Assembly (NCBI GenBank): GCA_003240625.1
Contig: QFMX01000003.1
Span: forward strand, 248,001-312,000
Direction: 5' to 3'
Length of the DNA: 64,000 nt
Origin: Sphingomonas taxi
GTDB lineage: Bacteria; Pseudomonadota; Alphaproteobacteria; Sphingomonadales; Sphingomonadaceae
Every line of letters starts with the position of its first letter. Position 1 is the first letter of the stretch. The translations under genes were made by a program, and so were the position numbers. Under the pieces are notes generated by a model. That model was not told the DNA's origin. It ran no database searches and worked only from the letters and a program-made list of their open reading frames with translations. This document shows, piece after piece, positions 1 to 9,212 of the stretch.

Positions 1-1
1 C

Positions 2-640
2 CGGTTTGCGATCGACATCGATTCCGGCGCGGGATGGTCGGAAGTCGCACGCGGCGAATGCATTGCCGCGCAGCGCGTCGTCCGCCTGCCCGCGCCCGTG
101 GTCGCACGACGGCTGCGCCTCCGGATCGTTACGGCCCAGGCATGCCCGGCGATCAGCGAAGTCGCGCTGTTCCGACAGGTCGCCCCGGTTGCCGTTAAAC
201 TACCCGAAGCCCGCGCCCGCGACGTGCTGCCGTCCTCCGACCTCTCGATCGTCGCCGCGACGGGGTCCGGTGCCAAGGCCTTGATCGACAATGATCCGGG
301 CAGCGTCTGGCAGGTTCCGGTCGCCGCCGCCTCGGGATCGGCGACGGTCACGATCAAGCTCGCCAAGCGGCAACGACTGGCAGGCTTCATCCTGACCCCC
401 TCCCGCGCCGTGAACACGGACAGCGCGCCACCGAAGCGGTTCTTCGTGGAAACCAGCATCGACGGCAAAGCCTGGACCAAAGCCGCGTCCGACGAATTCT
501 CGAACATCGCCAACGCGCTATCCCCGCAACGCATCTTGTTCGCCGCCAAGACGGACGCGGGCTATGTAAGGATGACGTTCGTCGGATTGGCGGCGCCGAA
601 AAATCATATGGCGATCGCCGGCATCGACCTGTTTGGATAG
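2..640 (+). CDS. Alpha-L-fucosidase-like protein, C-terminal part (5' end outside window)
   Basis: The frame is already open at base 2 and ends at the TAG at 638-640, so only the last 212 residues are present. The first part (FAIDIDSGAGW ... IAAQRVVRLP) matches the C-terminal beta-sandwich that follows the catalytic barrel in GH29 fucosidases. The remainder looks like a discoidin/F5-8 type C carbohydrate-binding domain (SVWQV, then ETSIDGKAWTK, ending in GIDLFG). The catalytic barrel and any signal peptide lie outside the window, so the glycosidase call rests on the tail alone; another enzyme with the same accessory domain is possible. It converges with the efflux operon on the other strand. 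Confidence 0.55.
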   Translation, partial: RFAIDIDSGAGWSEVARGECIAAQRVVRLPAPVVARRLRLRIVTAQACPAISEVALFRQVAPVAVKLPEARARDVLPSSDLSIVAATGSGAKALIDNDPGSVWQVPVAAASGSATVTIKLAKRQRLAGFILTPSRAVNTDSAPPKRFFVETSIDGKAWTKAASDEFSNIANALSPQRILFAAKTDAGYVRMTFVGLAAPKNHMAIAGIDLFG

Positions 641-714
641 AGGCTCGGACTGACGACTTAGCCTCGTCCGCACTGCCCGGCCGCGAGGACGTGGCGATCG
701 TTCGTCGAAGGTCA

Positions 715-2082
715 TCACGACCTCGGGACGGTCAGCGTTGCTTCGAGGCCCCCGTCTGGGTGGTTGTCGAGCGACAATATCGCCCCGGTCGCGGCCGCTT
801 GCGCGCGCGCGATGGTGAGGCCGATCCCGGTGCCGTCCGCGCTCGATCGCGACGTATCCGCGCGGACGAACGGGTCGAAGGCATGCGCCAGCATCGGCTC
901 CGTCATCCCGGGACCGTGGTCGCGGACGGTTATGATCACGACCTTCCCCGCGCGACGGGCGGCGATCTCGGCATTGCCACCATATTTGATCGCATTGTCG
1001 ATCAGGTTCGACAGGCAGCGGTTAAGCGAATCGGGGCGCGCCCGCACCAGGCTCCCGCAGCCTTGCGTGAAGCAGACGGCATGGCCGAATTCGGCGGCAT
1101 CGTCGGCAAGGCTCGACAATAGCGAGTCGATATCGACGGAGGACCAATCCTCGCCGCTTTCGCCGCTCCGCGCGAGATCCAGGCCGCGCTTCACCATCGA
1201 TAGCGTCGCCGACAGATCCGCGACCAGGCGTTCGCGCAAAGCCTCGTCCTCGACCTGTTCGAGACGGAGCCGCAGGCGGGTCAGCGGGGTCTGGAGATCG
1301 TGGCTGATCGCCGCTAGGATGCGGGTCCGCTCGCGCAGGCCAGCCCTCACCCGTTCCTGCATTAGATTGAAGGTGGCGAGCGCAGCGCGAACGTCGCTCG
1401 GGCCCCGTTCCGTCACCGGCTCCGCGTCGATCGACCGGGCGAACGCCTCGGCCGCGGCGGACAAACGCCGTAGCGGCGCCGTAGCGACGCGTGCGACGAT
1501 CAGCGAGAGGATGAACGCCGCGGTGAAGACCAGCAACAGGAACCGCCAGTCCGTCGTCCAGCTGGGTGGCGCGGGCAGGTGAGGCAAAGCCAACGCGATC
1601 GCGACCGGACGTCCCTGCACGCGCACTGCCAGGAGCCAGCAATCCGGCGCCAGGGGTGCATCGAACCCCGCCGCCCGAGGCCGCGTCCAGAACGGGTCGC
1701 CGCCCAGGCAGGCCATGCCGGGTACGCGGGCGATCGTGGGTCGTGACGTCGGCGTTGCCCGCATGGCCAGCTTCCGGGTCATCTCGTCATCGGGCGTGGC
1801 GGTCGGGATCGACGCGCCTTGCAGCAGTTGCGCACCGATCAGACGACCGTCGCGCAGGTTCGCGATCATGCCGTCCGGGGCATGGTTCAGTCGCTTGATC
1901 ACATCGAGCGCACTGGCCACCACGCGTTCTTCGCGACCGCGGTCGTATTCCGCCTGCCGGCCCCGCTCCGCGATCAGGATCGACGCGACCAAGGCGATCA
2001 CCACGCCGGTCGCGAGCGTCAACGCCATACGCCCGGTCAGCGTGCCGAAGAACCGCACGCCCCGCGCGAGCCACGGCGTCAT
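715..2082 (-). CDS. Sensor histidine kinase of the RND efflux operon
   Basis: A 455-residue membrane kinase. A transmembrane helix near residues 18-38 and a second near 180-200 enclose a periplasmic sensor region of about 140 residues. A HAMP-like linker follows, then the H-box with His261 (AAISHDLQTPLTRL), an N box (NLIDNAIKYGG) and the ATP lid (GTGIGL). The start ATG at 2082 overlaps the stop of the response regulator by four bases (ATGA), which argues for translational coupling and fixes the start. A longer upstream open frame exists but only shadows the regulator gene. Presumed partner of the regulator just upstream; likely senses envelope stress or an efflux substrate (inference). Confidence 0.9.
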   Translation of the reverse strand: MTPWLARGVRFFGTLTGRMALTLATGVVIALVASILIAERGRQAEYDRGREERVVASALDVIKRLNHAPDGMIANLRDGRLIGAQLLQGASIPTATPDDEMTRKLAMRATPTSRPTIARVPGMACLGGDPFWTRPRAAGFDAPLAPDCWLLAVRVQGRPVAIALALPHLPAPPSWTTDWRFLLLVFTAAFILSLIVARVATAPLRRLSAAAEAFARSIDAEPVTERGPSDVRAALATFNLMQERVRAGLRERTRILAAISHDLQTPLTRLRLRLEQVEDEALRERLVADLSATLSMVKRGLDLARSGESGEDWSSVDIDSLLSSLADDAAEFGHAVCFTQGCGSLVRARPDSLNRCLSNLIDNAIKYGGNAEIAARRAGKVVIITVRDHGPGMTEPMLAHAFDPFVRADTSRSSADGTGIGLTIARAQAAATGAILSLDNHPDGGLEATLTVPRS

Positions 2083-2810
2083 GCGAAGGTCACGGTTGCG
2101 GCCAGCATATAGCCTTGGCCGCGAACGGTGAGGATCAAGTCTTCGCCGTCGGGGCTGAGTTTCTGGCGCAACCGGCTGATCTGGTTGTCGATCGTCCGAT
2201 CGTGCGCGGCGGTCGCGGCCCGTGCCGGTATCAGCGCCTCGCGAGACAGCGGACGACCGACCGACTGGACGAGGCGGGACAGCATGTCGAACTCGGCGGT
2301 GGACAGCATCACCACGCTGTCGCCCGGCGCCAGCAGCCGGCGCTTGATCAGGTCGAGCCGCCATCGCCCGAACGCAGCGAAGCGGACCGGTGCGCCCGCA
2401 CCTGTCTCGCGCGCGCCACGTCTGAGCAGGTTGCGGATTCGGGCGGTGAGCTCGCGCGGTTCGAACGGCTTGGTGAGATAGTCGTCGGCGCCCAGTTCCA
2501 GCCCCAGCACCCGGTCGATCGCGCTGTCGCGGGCGGTGACCATGATGATCGCGCCGGCATAGCCCTCGCTTCGCAGTTCGCGACACAGGGTCAGTCCGTC
2601 GCCGTCGGGCAAACCGAGATCCAGCACGATCAGATCGACGATGCCTGCCGCGAGCGTCGCGCGGATACCGGACACGTCGCCCGCCGCGCTGAGCGCATAG
2701 CCCTCGCGCATCAACTGCGCGGTCACGAGATCGCGGATGTCTGCGTCGTCGTCCGCGATCAGGAGATGAGGGCGGTCGACGGCAGTCCCAGTCGCAATCT
2801 CAGTCATCAT
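2079..2810 (-). CDS. OmpR-family response regulator
   Basis: About 243 residues. An N-terminal receiver domain has the acidic triad (IADDDAD), phosphoacceptor Asp64 (LIVLDLGLPDGDG) and the conserved Lys in DYLTKPFEP. A C-terminal winged helix follows (DNQISRLRQKL ... VRGQGYML) as in OmpR/PhoB. Two adjacent ATGs at 2810 and 2807 are possible starts; a longer start at 2855 would run deep into the preceding small gene. The first codons overlap the end of the 72-residue gene upstream. Last regulator of the efflux operon, so autoregulation of the pump is likely (inference). Confidence 0.9.
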   Translation of the reverse strand: MMTEIATGTAVDRPHLLIADDDADIRDLVTAQLMREGYALSAAGDVSGIRATLAAGIVDLIVLDLGLPDGDGLTLCRELRSEGYAGAIIMVTARDSAIDRVLGLELGADDYLTKPFEPRELTARIRNLLRRGARETGAGAPVRFAAFGRWRLDLIKRRLLAPGDSVVMLSTAEFDMLSRLVQSVGRPLSREALIPARAATAAHDRTIDNQISRLRQKLSPDGEDLILTVRGQGYMLAATVTFA

Positions 2811-3018
2811 GGTCCCAGATGTTCGGGCCGCAGGTCGCGGACGCGGCAGGAGCATAGGTCAGCGCCCGGCGGATGCACAGCACGGCAAGCCGCCAATGCG
2901 CGTCCCGCGCTACGTCGGAATGCGCGGCGAGAGACTGCGCCGTCTCGTCCCACGACCGGTTCGACCAATAGCGAAACTCTTCATCGGCCGTTTTGGCTGG
3001 ACGGTTTCGGTTCGTCAC
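2800..3018 (-). CDS. Small protein encoded inside the RND operon
   Basis: A 72-residue soluble protein with no signal peptide. Its middle is a predicted amphipathic helix (WDETAQSLAAHSDVARDA, then HWRLAVLCIRRAL). The start ATG at 3018 overlaps the stop of the outer-membrane factor by four bases, and its end overlaps the first codons of the response regulator. This tight packing on both sides is the main reason to believe it is translated. I do not recognise a family. It could be a small regulator or adaptor of the pump or the two-component system. Confidence 0.6.
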   Translation of the reverse strand: MTNRNRPAKTADEEFRYWSNRSWDETAQSLAAHSDVARDAHWRLAVLCIRRALTYAPAASATCGPNIWDHDD

Positions 3019-4412
3019 AGCGAATCGTCCGAACCGATCGCCTCGTACAGCGTCACGCGGTTGGTCAGGTCGGTCAGGTCGGCGGCGATCGCAGTCTGGC
3101 GGGCCGAATACAGCGTCCGCTGCGCGACGAGCGCGGTGAGAAAGCTGTCGGTGCCTTCACGGTACCGCGCCTCACTGATCGAATAGCTCTTCTGCGCGGC
3201 GGCCACGAGATCCGCCTGGGCCTGTCGCTGACGCAGGATCGTACCACGTCGGGCAAGACCGTCGGCAACATCGCGATAGGCCGTTTGCGCAGCCTTGCGA
3301 TAGGTCGCGAGGTAATAGTCGACTTGCGCCCTCGCATAATCGAGGTTGCCGCGATTGGTGCCGCCAAGGATCGGTATGCTGGCCGATGGCGTCGCCGACC
3401 ACGTCGATCCCGAGAACAGGCTGGTCAACGCGGTGCTGGCCAGCCCCAGCATGCTGGTCAGCGAGATGGTCGGGAAGAACGCCGCGCGTGCCGCACCGAC
3501 ATTGGCGTTCGCCGACTTCAGCTGGTGCTCGGCCTCGACCACGTCGGGCCGATCGAGCAACACCGTCGACGAAAGGCCGGCGGGGACGTTGGCGATCCCC
3601 GCATCGAGCGTGCCGAGACTGGTCGGCAACAGCGCGGCCTTGATCGGCCCGCCGACGAGCAGCTCGAGCGCGTTGCGGTCCTGCGCGACCTGCGTCGTGT
3701 TCTGCGCCACGTCGGCCTGCGCCTGCCCCAGCAACGTACGTGCATCAGCGACGTCGGCGCCGCTCACCAGCCCGGTGTCGTGCAGATCCTCGTTCAGCCG
3801 CACCGTCCGCTCGCTGCTAAGCACCTGATCCTGCGACACCTGGAGCAGGTCGCGATCGGCAGCGAGCGTCAGATACGCGGTCGCGGTTTCCGATACGACC
3901 GTGAACCGCGTCGAGCGCGCGCCGCTGGCAGTGCTCAGATAGGTTTCGAATGCGGCTTTCGAGAGGTTCTTCTGCCGCCCGAACAGGTCAATCACGAACC
4001 CGCTGACGCCGACATCACCGGTGAAGAGGGTCGTGGACCCCGATGACGCGGTGCCGCCGCCGGTGACGGCGCGCGTGATCGTCGCGCCCGCATCGGCCGA
4101 CAGTGTCGGAAGCTGCTCGGAGCGCTGCACGTGATATTGCGCGCGTGCCAACGCGACATTGGCGACCGCCGCGGCGAGATCCTGGTTATGCGCGAGCGCT
4201 TGCTCGATCACAGTGCGCAGCTTGGCATCGACGACCAGCGACCGCCAAGGCATGCCGGCCGTGGTGGACGCACCCGTCGAGGCGTAGGAAGCTCCCGATG
4301 GCCATTGCGGCGGCACCGACTCCGCGACCGAGCGGACGTAATGGGGGGCGAGGTTGCAGCCGGTGAGCGTACTCGCCCCCAGCAGAAGCATCGCGCTACG
4401 CAACGAGATCAT
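3015..4412 (-). CDS. RND efflux outer-membrane lipoprotein (NodT/OprM family)
   Basis: A 465-residue outer-membrane factor, normal length for the TolC/NodT family. The N-terminus is a lipoprotein signal with lipobox LTGC (Cys19), followed by the typical NLAPHY start of NodT proteins. Two repeats of long alpha-helical hairpins and a TonB-independent beta-barrel pattern follow, including the family block ISLTSMLGLAS and a late PILGG. It supplies the exit duct of the tripartite pump; its start overlaps the stop of the RND transporter by four bases. Confidence 0.92.
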   Translation of the reverse strand: MISLRSAMLLLGASTLTGCNLAPHYVRSVAESVPPQWPSGASYASTGASTTAGMPWRSLVVDAKLRTVIEQALAHNQDLAAAVANVALARAQYHVQRSEQLPTLSADAGATITRAVTGGGTASSGSTTLFTGDVGVSGFVIDLFGRQKNLSKAAFETYLSTASGARSTRFTVVSETATAYLTLAADRDLLQVSQDQVLSSERTVRLNEDLHDTGLVSGADVADARTLLGQAQADVAQNTTQVAQDRNALELLVGGPIKAALLPTSLGTLDAGIANVPAGLSSTVLLDRPDVVEAEHQLKSANANVGAARAAFFPTISLTSMLGLASTALTSLFSGSTWSATPSASIPILGGTNRGNLDYARAQVDYYLATYRKAAQTAYRDVADGLARRGTILRQRQAQADLVAAAQKSYSISEARYREGTDSFLTALVAQRTLYSARQTAIAADLTDLTNRVTLYEAIGSDDSL

Positions 4413-7400
4413 GCCGCTTCCTTTCGCCCGTGGAACAGCCGCGCGATGACGACGAAGAACATCGGCACGTAGAAGATCGCGAGCGCGGTGGCGGTCAGCA
4501 TGCCGCCGATCACCGCCGTGCCGATCGCGATCCGGCTATTGGCCCCCGCCCCGGTGGCGACCGCGAGCGGGAACACGCCGAACACGAAGGCGAGGCTGGT
4601 CATCAGGATCGGCCGCAACCGGGTCCGCGCCGCCTCCAGCGCGGCATCGACGACGTCCTTGCCGGCACGCCGCGCCTCCTCGGCAAATTCGACGATCAGG
4701 ATCGCGTTCTTGGCGGCAAGACCGATCGTGGTGATCAACCCGACCTGGAAATAGATGTCGTTGTCGAGCCCGCGTATCGTCACCGCCAACACCGCGCCGA
4801 CGATCCCGAGCGGCAGCACGAGCAACACCGCGATCGGCACCGACCAGCTTTCGTACAGCGCGGCGAGGCAGAGGAAGACGATTAGGATCGACACGCCGTA
4901 GAGCGTCGTCCCCTGCCCGCTCGCCTGGTTCTCCTGGAACGAGAGTCCCGCCCAGGCATAGCCGGTACCCGGCGCCACCTGCTGCTGCAGCTTGACCATC
5001 TCCGCCATCGCATCGCCCGAACTCGCGCCGTCCGCGGGCTCGCCCTGGATTTCGTAGGAAGATCGCCCGTTGAAGCGCGAGACGCTGTTCGGCCCCTTCT
5101 CCCAGGACAAAGTCGCGATCGCCGAGAACGGCACCATCGTTCCGCTCGCGTTGCGCACGAACCAGCCATCGAGATCGCCTGGCAGCATCCGGAACGGTGC
5201 ATCCGCCTGCATATAGACTCGCTTCACCCGACCGCGATCGACGAAGTCGTTGACGTAGACGCCGCCCCACGCGCTCGACAGCGCATTGGTCACATCCGCT
5301 TCGGTCAGCCCCAGCACCGCGAGTTTGGCATCGTCGAGCGACACGCGCAGCTGCGGCGTATCGGGCAAGGTCGAGGCACGGACGCGGGCCAGCTTGGCAT
5401 CCTTGTTCGCCGCCGCGATCAGCTTGTCGCGCAGTCCCACGAACGCATCGCGGCTCAACCCGCTGGTGTTGGTCAGTTCGAACGTGAAGCCGTTCGACTG
5501 ACCAAGGCCGGATATCGCCGGCGGCGTGAGCGGTATGATGGTCGCATCGCGGATCGATCCGAACGCCTGCATCGCGCGCCCGTTGATCGCAGTCGCGCTC
5601 TGGCTCGCCTGTTTGCGTTCGTCGAACGGCGCCAGGCTGGCGAACGCCATGCCGGCATTCTGCCCCGAACCGCTGAAGCCGAAACCGTTGATCGTGAAGG
5701 CGTCGGCGATCGTCGCCTTTTCGGAGGTCGAGAACCAGTTCTGGATCCGATTGCCGACCGCCTCGGTCCGCTCGTTGGTCGCGCCCGCCGGCAGCGTATA
5801 CATCACCATGATCTGCCCCTGATCCTCGCTCGGCAGAAAGCTCGTGGGCAAGCGGACGAACAGCAAACCGAGGACGACGGTGATGCCGCCGACGATCGCC
5901 AGGTGCAGCCACCGCCGGCCGATGACCGACCGCGTCCCATTCACGTACCGCCGCGTGGAGCGATCGAACCAGCGGTTGAACTTTCCGAATGCGCCGCGGC
6001 GCTCCAACGGATCGACGTGCGTGGGCTTCAGCAGCGTCGCGGTCAGCGCAGGGCTGAGGACCAGCGCGACCAGCACCGACAGCAGCATCGCCGAGACGAT
6101 CGTGATCGAGAATTGCCGATAGATGACCCCGGTCGAGCCGCCGAAGAACGCCATCGGCAGGAACACCGCGGACAAGACCAGCGCGATGCCGACCAGCGCG
6201 GACCCGATCTCGCCCATCGAACGGTTCGTGGCATCCTTGGGCGATAGGCCCTCGTCCGCCATCACCCGCTCGACATTCTCGACCACGACGATCGCGTCGT
6301 CGACCAGCAGGCCGATCGCCAGCACCATCGCGAACAGCGTCAGCGTGTTGATCGAATAGCCGAACACCGCGAGCACGCCGAACGTGCCGAGCAGCACCAC
6401 CGGCACCGCGATCGCCGGGATCAGCGTCGCGCGCCAGCTCTGGAGAAAGGCGAACATGACGACCACGACAAGGACGATCGCGATCGCCAGCGTCTCGATG
6501 ACCTCCTCGATCGACAGCTTGACGAACGCGGTGGTGTCGCGCGGATAGGCGATCGTGTAGCCGGCTGGCAGACGGGTCGAGAGTTCGGCCACGCGCGCCT
6601 TGACCGCCGCTGCGGTTTGCAGGGCATCGGCGCCCGTCGCCAGTTGGATCGCCATGCCCGACGCGGGATGCCCGTTGAGCTTGGCGGAGGCCGTATAGCT
6701 CTCCTGCCCCAGCTCGACGCGCGCGACATCGGCCAGCCGCACCACCGAGCCGTCGGTGTTCGTCTTGACCACGATCTGACGAAACTGATCGGGGGTCGAC
6801 AGCCGCGACTTGGCGCGGACGGTGGCGTTCAGCATCTGCCCTTTCACCGCGGGCAGCGCACCGACCTGTCCCGCCGAGACATCGACATTCTGCGCCGTGA
6901 TCGCCGACTGGACGTCCGACGGCATCAACTGAACGGCGGCGAGCTTGGTCGGGTCCAGCCAGATCCGCATCGCATATTCCGCGCCGAACACCTGGCTCTG
7001 GCCGACGCCACTGACGCGCGCGATATCATCCTGGAAATTGCTGACCAGATAGTCGGCGACGTCGCTGCCGGTCGCCTTGTCGGTCTTGTCGTACAGCGCG
7101 ACGATCAGCAGGAAGTCGCTGTTCGACTTGGTCACGGTGACGCCCTGCGCCGTGACTGCGGACGGCAGCCGCGCGTTAGCCTGCTGAACCTTGTTCTGGA
7201 CCTGGACCTGCGCGATGTCGGGATCGGTCCCCTTGACGAAGGTGACGGTGATCGACGCCGATCCCGACGAGTCCGAGCTCGACTGGAAATATTGCAGGCC
7301 GTCGATGCCGGTCAGCTGCTGCTCGATCACCTGCGTCACGCTGGTCTCGATCGTCTCGGCCGACGCACCGGGATACGTCGCATTGATCGATATGGTCGGT

Positions 7401-7525
7401 GGCGCGACATCGGGATATTGCGCGATCGGCAGCGAGCGCAAGCCGACGACCCCGCCGAGCATGATGACGATCGCGATCACCCACGCGAAGATCGGGCGTT
7501 CGACGAAGAAGCGGCTGATACCCAT
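4409..7525 (-). CDS. RND multidrug efflux transporter, AcrB/MexB (HAE-1) family
   Basis: A 1038-residue inner-membrane pump, full length for the HAE-1 family. It opens with the classic MGISRFFVERPIFAWVIA, has the proton-relay Asp pair in TM4 (IGLLVDDAIVVVENVERVM), and the two large periplasmic loops (first after GVVGLRSLPIAQYPDVAPP). Twelve TM segments are expected, with the C-terminal half repeating the fold (AAKNAILIVEFAEEARR). It exports hydrophobic drugs or bile-like compounds using the proton gradient. It lies one base after the adaptor gene's stop and overlaps the outer-membrane factor, so the three pump parts are co-transcribed. Confidence 0.96.
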   Translation of the reverse strand: MGISRFFVERPIFAWVIAIVIMLGGVVGLRSLPIAQYPDVAPPTISINATYPGASAETIETSVTQVIEQQLTGIDGLQYFQSSSDSSGSASITVTFVKGTDPDIAQVQVQNKVQQANARLPSAVTAQGVTVTKSNSDFLLIVALYDKTDKATGSDVADYLVSNFQDDIARVSGVGQSQVFGAEYAMRIWLDPTKLAAVQLMPSDVQSAITAQNVDVSAGQVGALPAVKGQMLNATVRAKSRLSTPDQFRQIVVKTNTDGSVVRLADVARVELGQESYTASAKLNGHPASGMAIQLATGADALQTAAAVKARVAELSTRLPAGYTIAYPRDTTAFVKLSIEEVIETLAIAIVLVVVVMFAFLQSWRATLIPAIAVPVVLLGTFGVLAVFGYSINTLTLFAMVLAIGLLVDDAIVVVENVERVMADEGLSPKDATNRSMGEIGSALVGIALVLSAVFLPMAFFGGSTGVIYRQFSITIVSAMLLSVLVALVLSPALTATLLKPTHVDPLERRGAFGKFNRWFDRSTRRYVNGTRSVIGRRWLHLAIVGGITVVLGLLFVRLPTSFLPSEDQGQIMVMYTLPAGATNERTEAVGNRIQNWFSTSEKATIADAFTINGFGFSGSGQNAGMAFASLAPFDERKQASQSATAINGRAMQAFGSIRDATIIPLTPPAISGLGQSNGFTFELTNTSGLSRDAFVGLRDKLIAAANKDAKLARVRASTLPDTPQLRVSLDDAKLAVLGLTEADVTNALSSAWGGVYVNDFVDRGRVKRVYMQADAPFRMLPGDLDGWFVRNASGTMVPFSAIATLSWEKGPNSVSRFNGRSSYEIQGEPADGASSGDAMAEMVKLQQQVAPGTGYAWAGLSFQENQASGQGTTLYGVSILIVFLCLAALYESWSVPIAVLLVLPLGIVGAVLAVTIRGLDNDIYFQVGLITTIGLAAKNAILIVEFAEEARRAGKDVVDAALEAARTRLRPILMTSLAFVFGVFPLAVATGAGANSRIAIGTAVIGGMLTATALAIFYVPMFFVVIARLFHGRKEAA

Positions 7526-7526
7526 C

Positions 7527-8696
7527 TCAGTTGGTGATCCCGGGGTTGGTGGTGCCGGCGGCGGTGGTGCCAGCGGCGACGGTCACGGCCTTCACGGTCG
7601 CCCCGGGCTGCGCCTTGTCGGTGCCCTGGACGATCAGCCGGTCGCCGGTCCTTAGCCCCGCGGTGATCAGCCACTGTGCTCCGACTGCCTGCCCGGTGGT
7701 GACCTGGCGCAGCGCGACCTTGTTGTCCGCGCCGACGACCAGTGCGGTGGCATTACCCTTCGCATCGCGGGTGATCCCCTGCTGCGGCGCGAGGATACCG
7801 TTGCGGACGATCGTCTGCGGCACGGTCAGCCGGACGAACATGCCCGGCAGCAGGATACCCTGCGGGTTCGGAAAGCGAGCCCGCAGCGTCACCGTGCCAG
7901 TGGTCGTGTCGACGCTGACCTCGCCGAACTGGATCGTCCCGGCCTGCGGATAGACGCGCCCATTCTCGAGTACGAGGCGGACGGTCGTGCTGGCCGGCAG
8001 TACATCGCCGCTGGCAAGGCTTTCGCGCAGGTCGAGCAGCGCGGTGCTCGATTGCTGGATATCGACGTAGATCGGGTCGAGTTGCGAGATCGTCGCCAGC
8101 GCGGAGGTCTGCGCGGCTGACACCAGCGCCCCCACGGTAAAGGCCGACCGACCGATCCGGCCCGAGATCGGCGCGTAGACCCGCGTAAAGCCGAGATTGA
8201 CGTTCGCGGTCCGCAGGCTCGCGCGATATTGCGCGATGCTCGCCTTGGCCTCGCGGTCGGCGGCGACCGCGTCGTCGACATCCTGCCGCGCGACCGCATC
8301 GGCGGTCTGGAGCCGATTGTAGCGCGCCACCTTCGCCTGCGCGGTGGCCGCCGATGCCTGCGCGCTGGCCAGCTGCGCGGCGGTCTGGTCGCGGGTCGCG
8401 CGATAGAGACGCGGATCGATCTGGTAGAGCGGCTGCCCGGCGCGGACCGTAGCACCCTCGGTAAACAACCGGGCCTTGATGATCCCGTCGACCTGGGGCC
8501 GGACATCGGCCACCGCGGTCGCGGTTATGCGGCCGGTCAGCTCGGTCGTGGTGGTGACGGGTTGCGCGGTCAACGTCACGACGCCGACCTCGACCGGCCC
8601 CTGGCGAGGGGGACCGCCTTTTTCCGCAGCGCCACAGGCAGCGAGGGAGAAAGTCAGCAGCAGCGGTAGCGCGCGGCGCGTCGTCATAAATAGCAT
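7527..8696 (-). CDS. RND efflux periplasmic adaptor lipoprotein (AcrA/MexA family)
   Basis: A 389-residue membrane-fusion protein. The N-terminus is a lipoprotein signal with lipobox SLAAC (Cys21). It is followed by the barrel-sandwich lipoyl half motif (GTVRAG-like GATVRAGQPLYQIDP), an alpha-hairpin, the second lipoyl half (VYAPISGRIG), and the beta-barrel/MP domains. ATG 8696 is used; ATG 8687 is an equally good alternative because both leave a working signal. First gene of the six-gene operon, so its promoter must lie in the 0.5 kb gap upstream. Confidence 0.93.
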   Translation of the reverse strand: MLFMTTRRALPLLLTFSLAACGAAEKGGPPRQGPVEVGVVTLTAQPVTTTTELTGRITATAVADVRPQVDGIIKARLFTEGATVRAGQPLYQIDPRLYRATRDQTAAQLASAQASAATAQAKVARYNRLQTADAVARQDVDDAVAADREAKASIAQYRASLRTANVNLGFTRVYAPISGRIGRSAFTVGALVSAAQTSALATISQLDPIYVDIQQSSTALLDLRESLASGDVLPASTTVRLVLENGRVYPQAGTIQFGEVSVDTTTGTVTLRARFPNPQGILLPGMFVRLTVPQTIVRNGILAPQQGITRDAKGNATALVVGADNKVALRQVTTGQAVGAQWLITAGLRTGDRLIVQGTDKAQPGATVKAVTVAAGTTAAGTTNPGITN

Positions 8697-9212
8697 GATG
8701 ATGCCGTTTCAGTGGTTGCGATGGAGGCGCTTGCAACGCGCGATCGGATCGGCGCTGCCGGCCATGCTCGCCATGCGAAGGGCGGTAAGGCGGCATCGGC
8801 TCGATCGCGTGGCCGCACCGCGCGCCTCGGCGGCGTGCCGCTGGGCAGATGCCGCCATGACGGCGGCGATTTCAAAAGCTAGCATATCGACCGAACCCTC
8901 ATAGTGGTCCGGTCCGGTAGCCGACGCGGCTCTCGCCAAATACGTACGCGGGGTAAGATGATGTAAGCGTTTGTATCAGGCCGCCGGTCGGACCGGCGCG
9001 ATGGTCGACGCTCCGACGTTATGCGCTTACTGGCGGCGCTGAATTATCGTACCATATTGGCGGTCGTATGCGCGGCGCTATGGACTGTAAGAATGACCTG
9101 CTTGGCAGTCCGCAGCCTCCGCGCGACGCGCCAGTTCGACTTCGTTGGAGCGGGCTCCGATTTCGACACGGTCGGCTAGACCCCATGGCTGGGGCCGAGC
9201 GACTGGATCGTC
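8697..9212. other. Intergenic region upstream of the efflux operon
   Basis: 516 bases between the efflux adaptor and the SapC-like gene, both on the minus strand. No convincing gene: the short open frames on either strand lack start signals and sensible protein composition. It should hold the efflux promoter and the end of the halogenase/SapC transcript. The one clear structure is the inverted repeat at 8982-8998, listed separately. Confidence 0.6.
8982..8998. promoter_or_regulatory. Perfect 8+8 inverted repeat, operator or hairpin
   Basis: CGCCGGTC, one base, then GACCGGCG. The single-base centre makes it more like a protein-binding dyad than a transcription terminator, and no T-run follows on the minus strand. 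It lies about 285 bases upstream of the efflux adaptor start and about 215 bases beyond the SapC stop, so it could belong to either. Confidence 0.35.

Noticed and set aside
2115..4046. Plus-strand frame of 643 codons opposite the response regulator and outer-membrane factor
   Set aside because: Shadow of two well-supported minus-strand genes.
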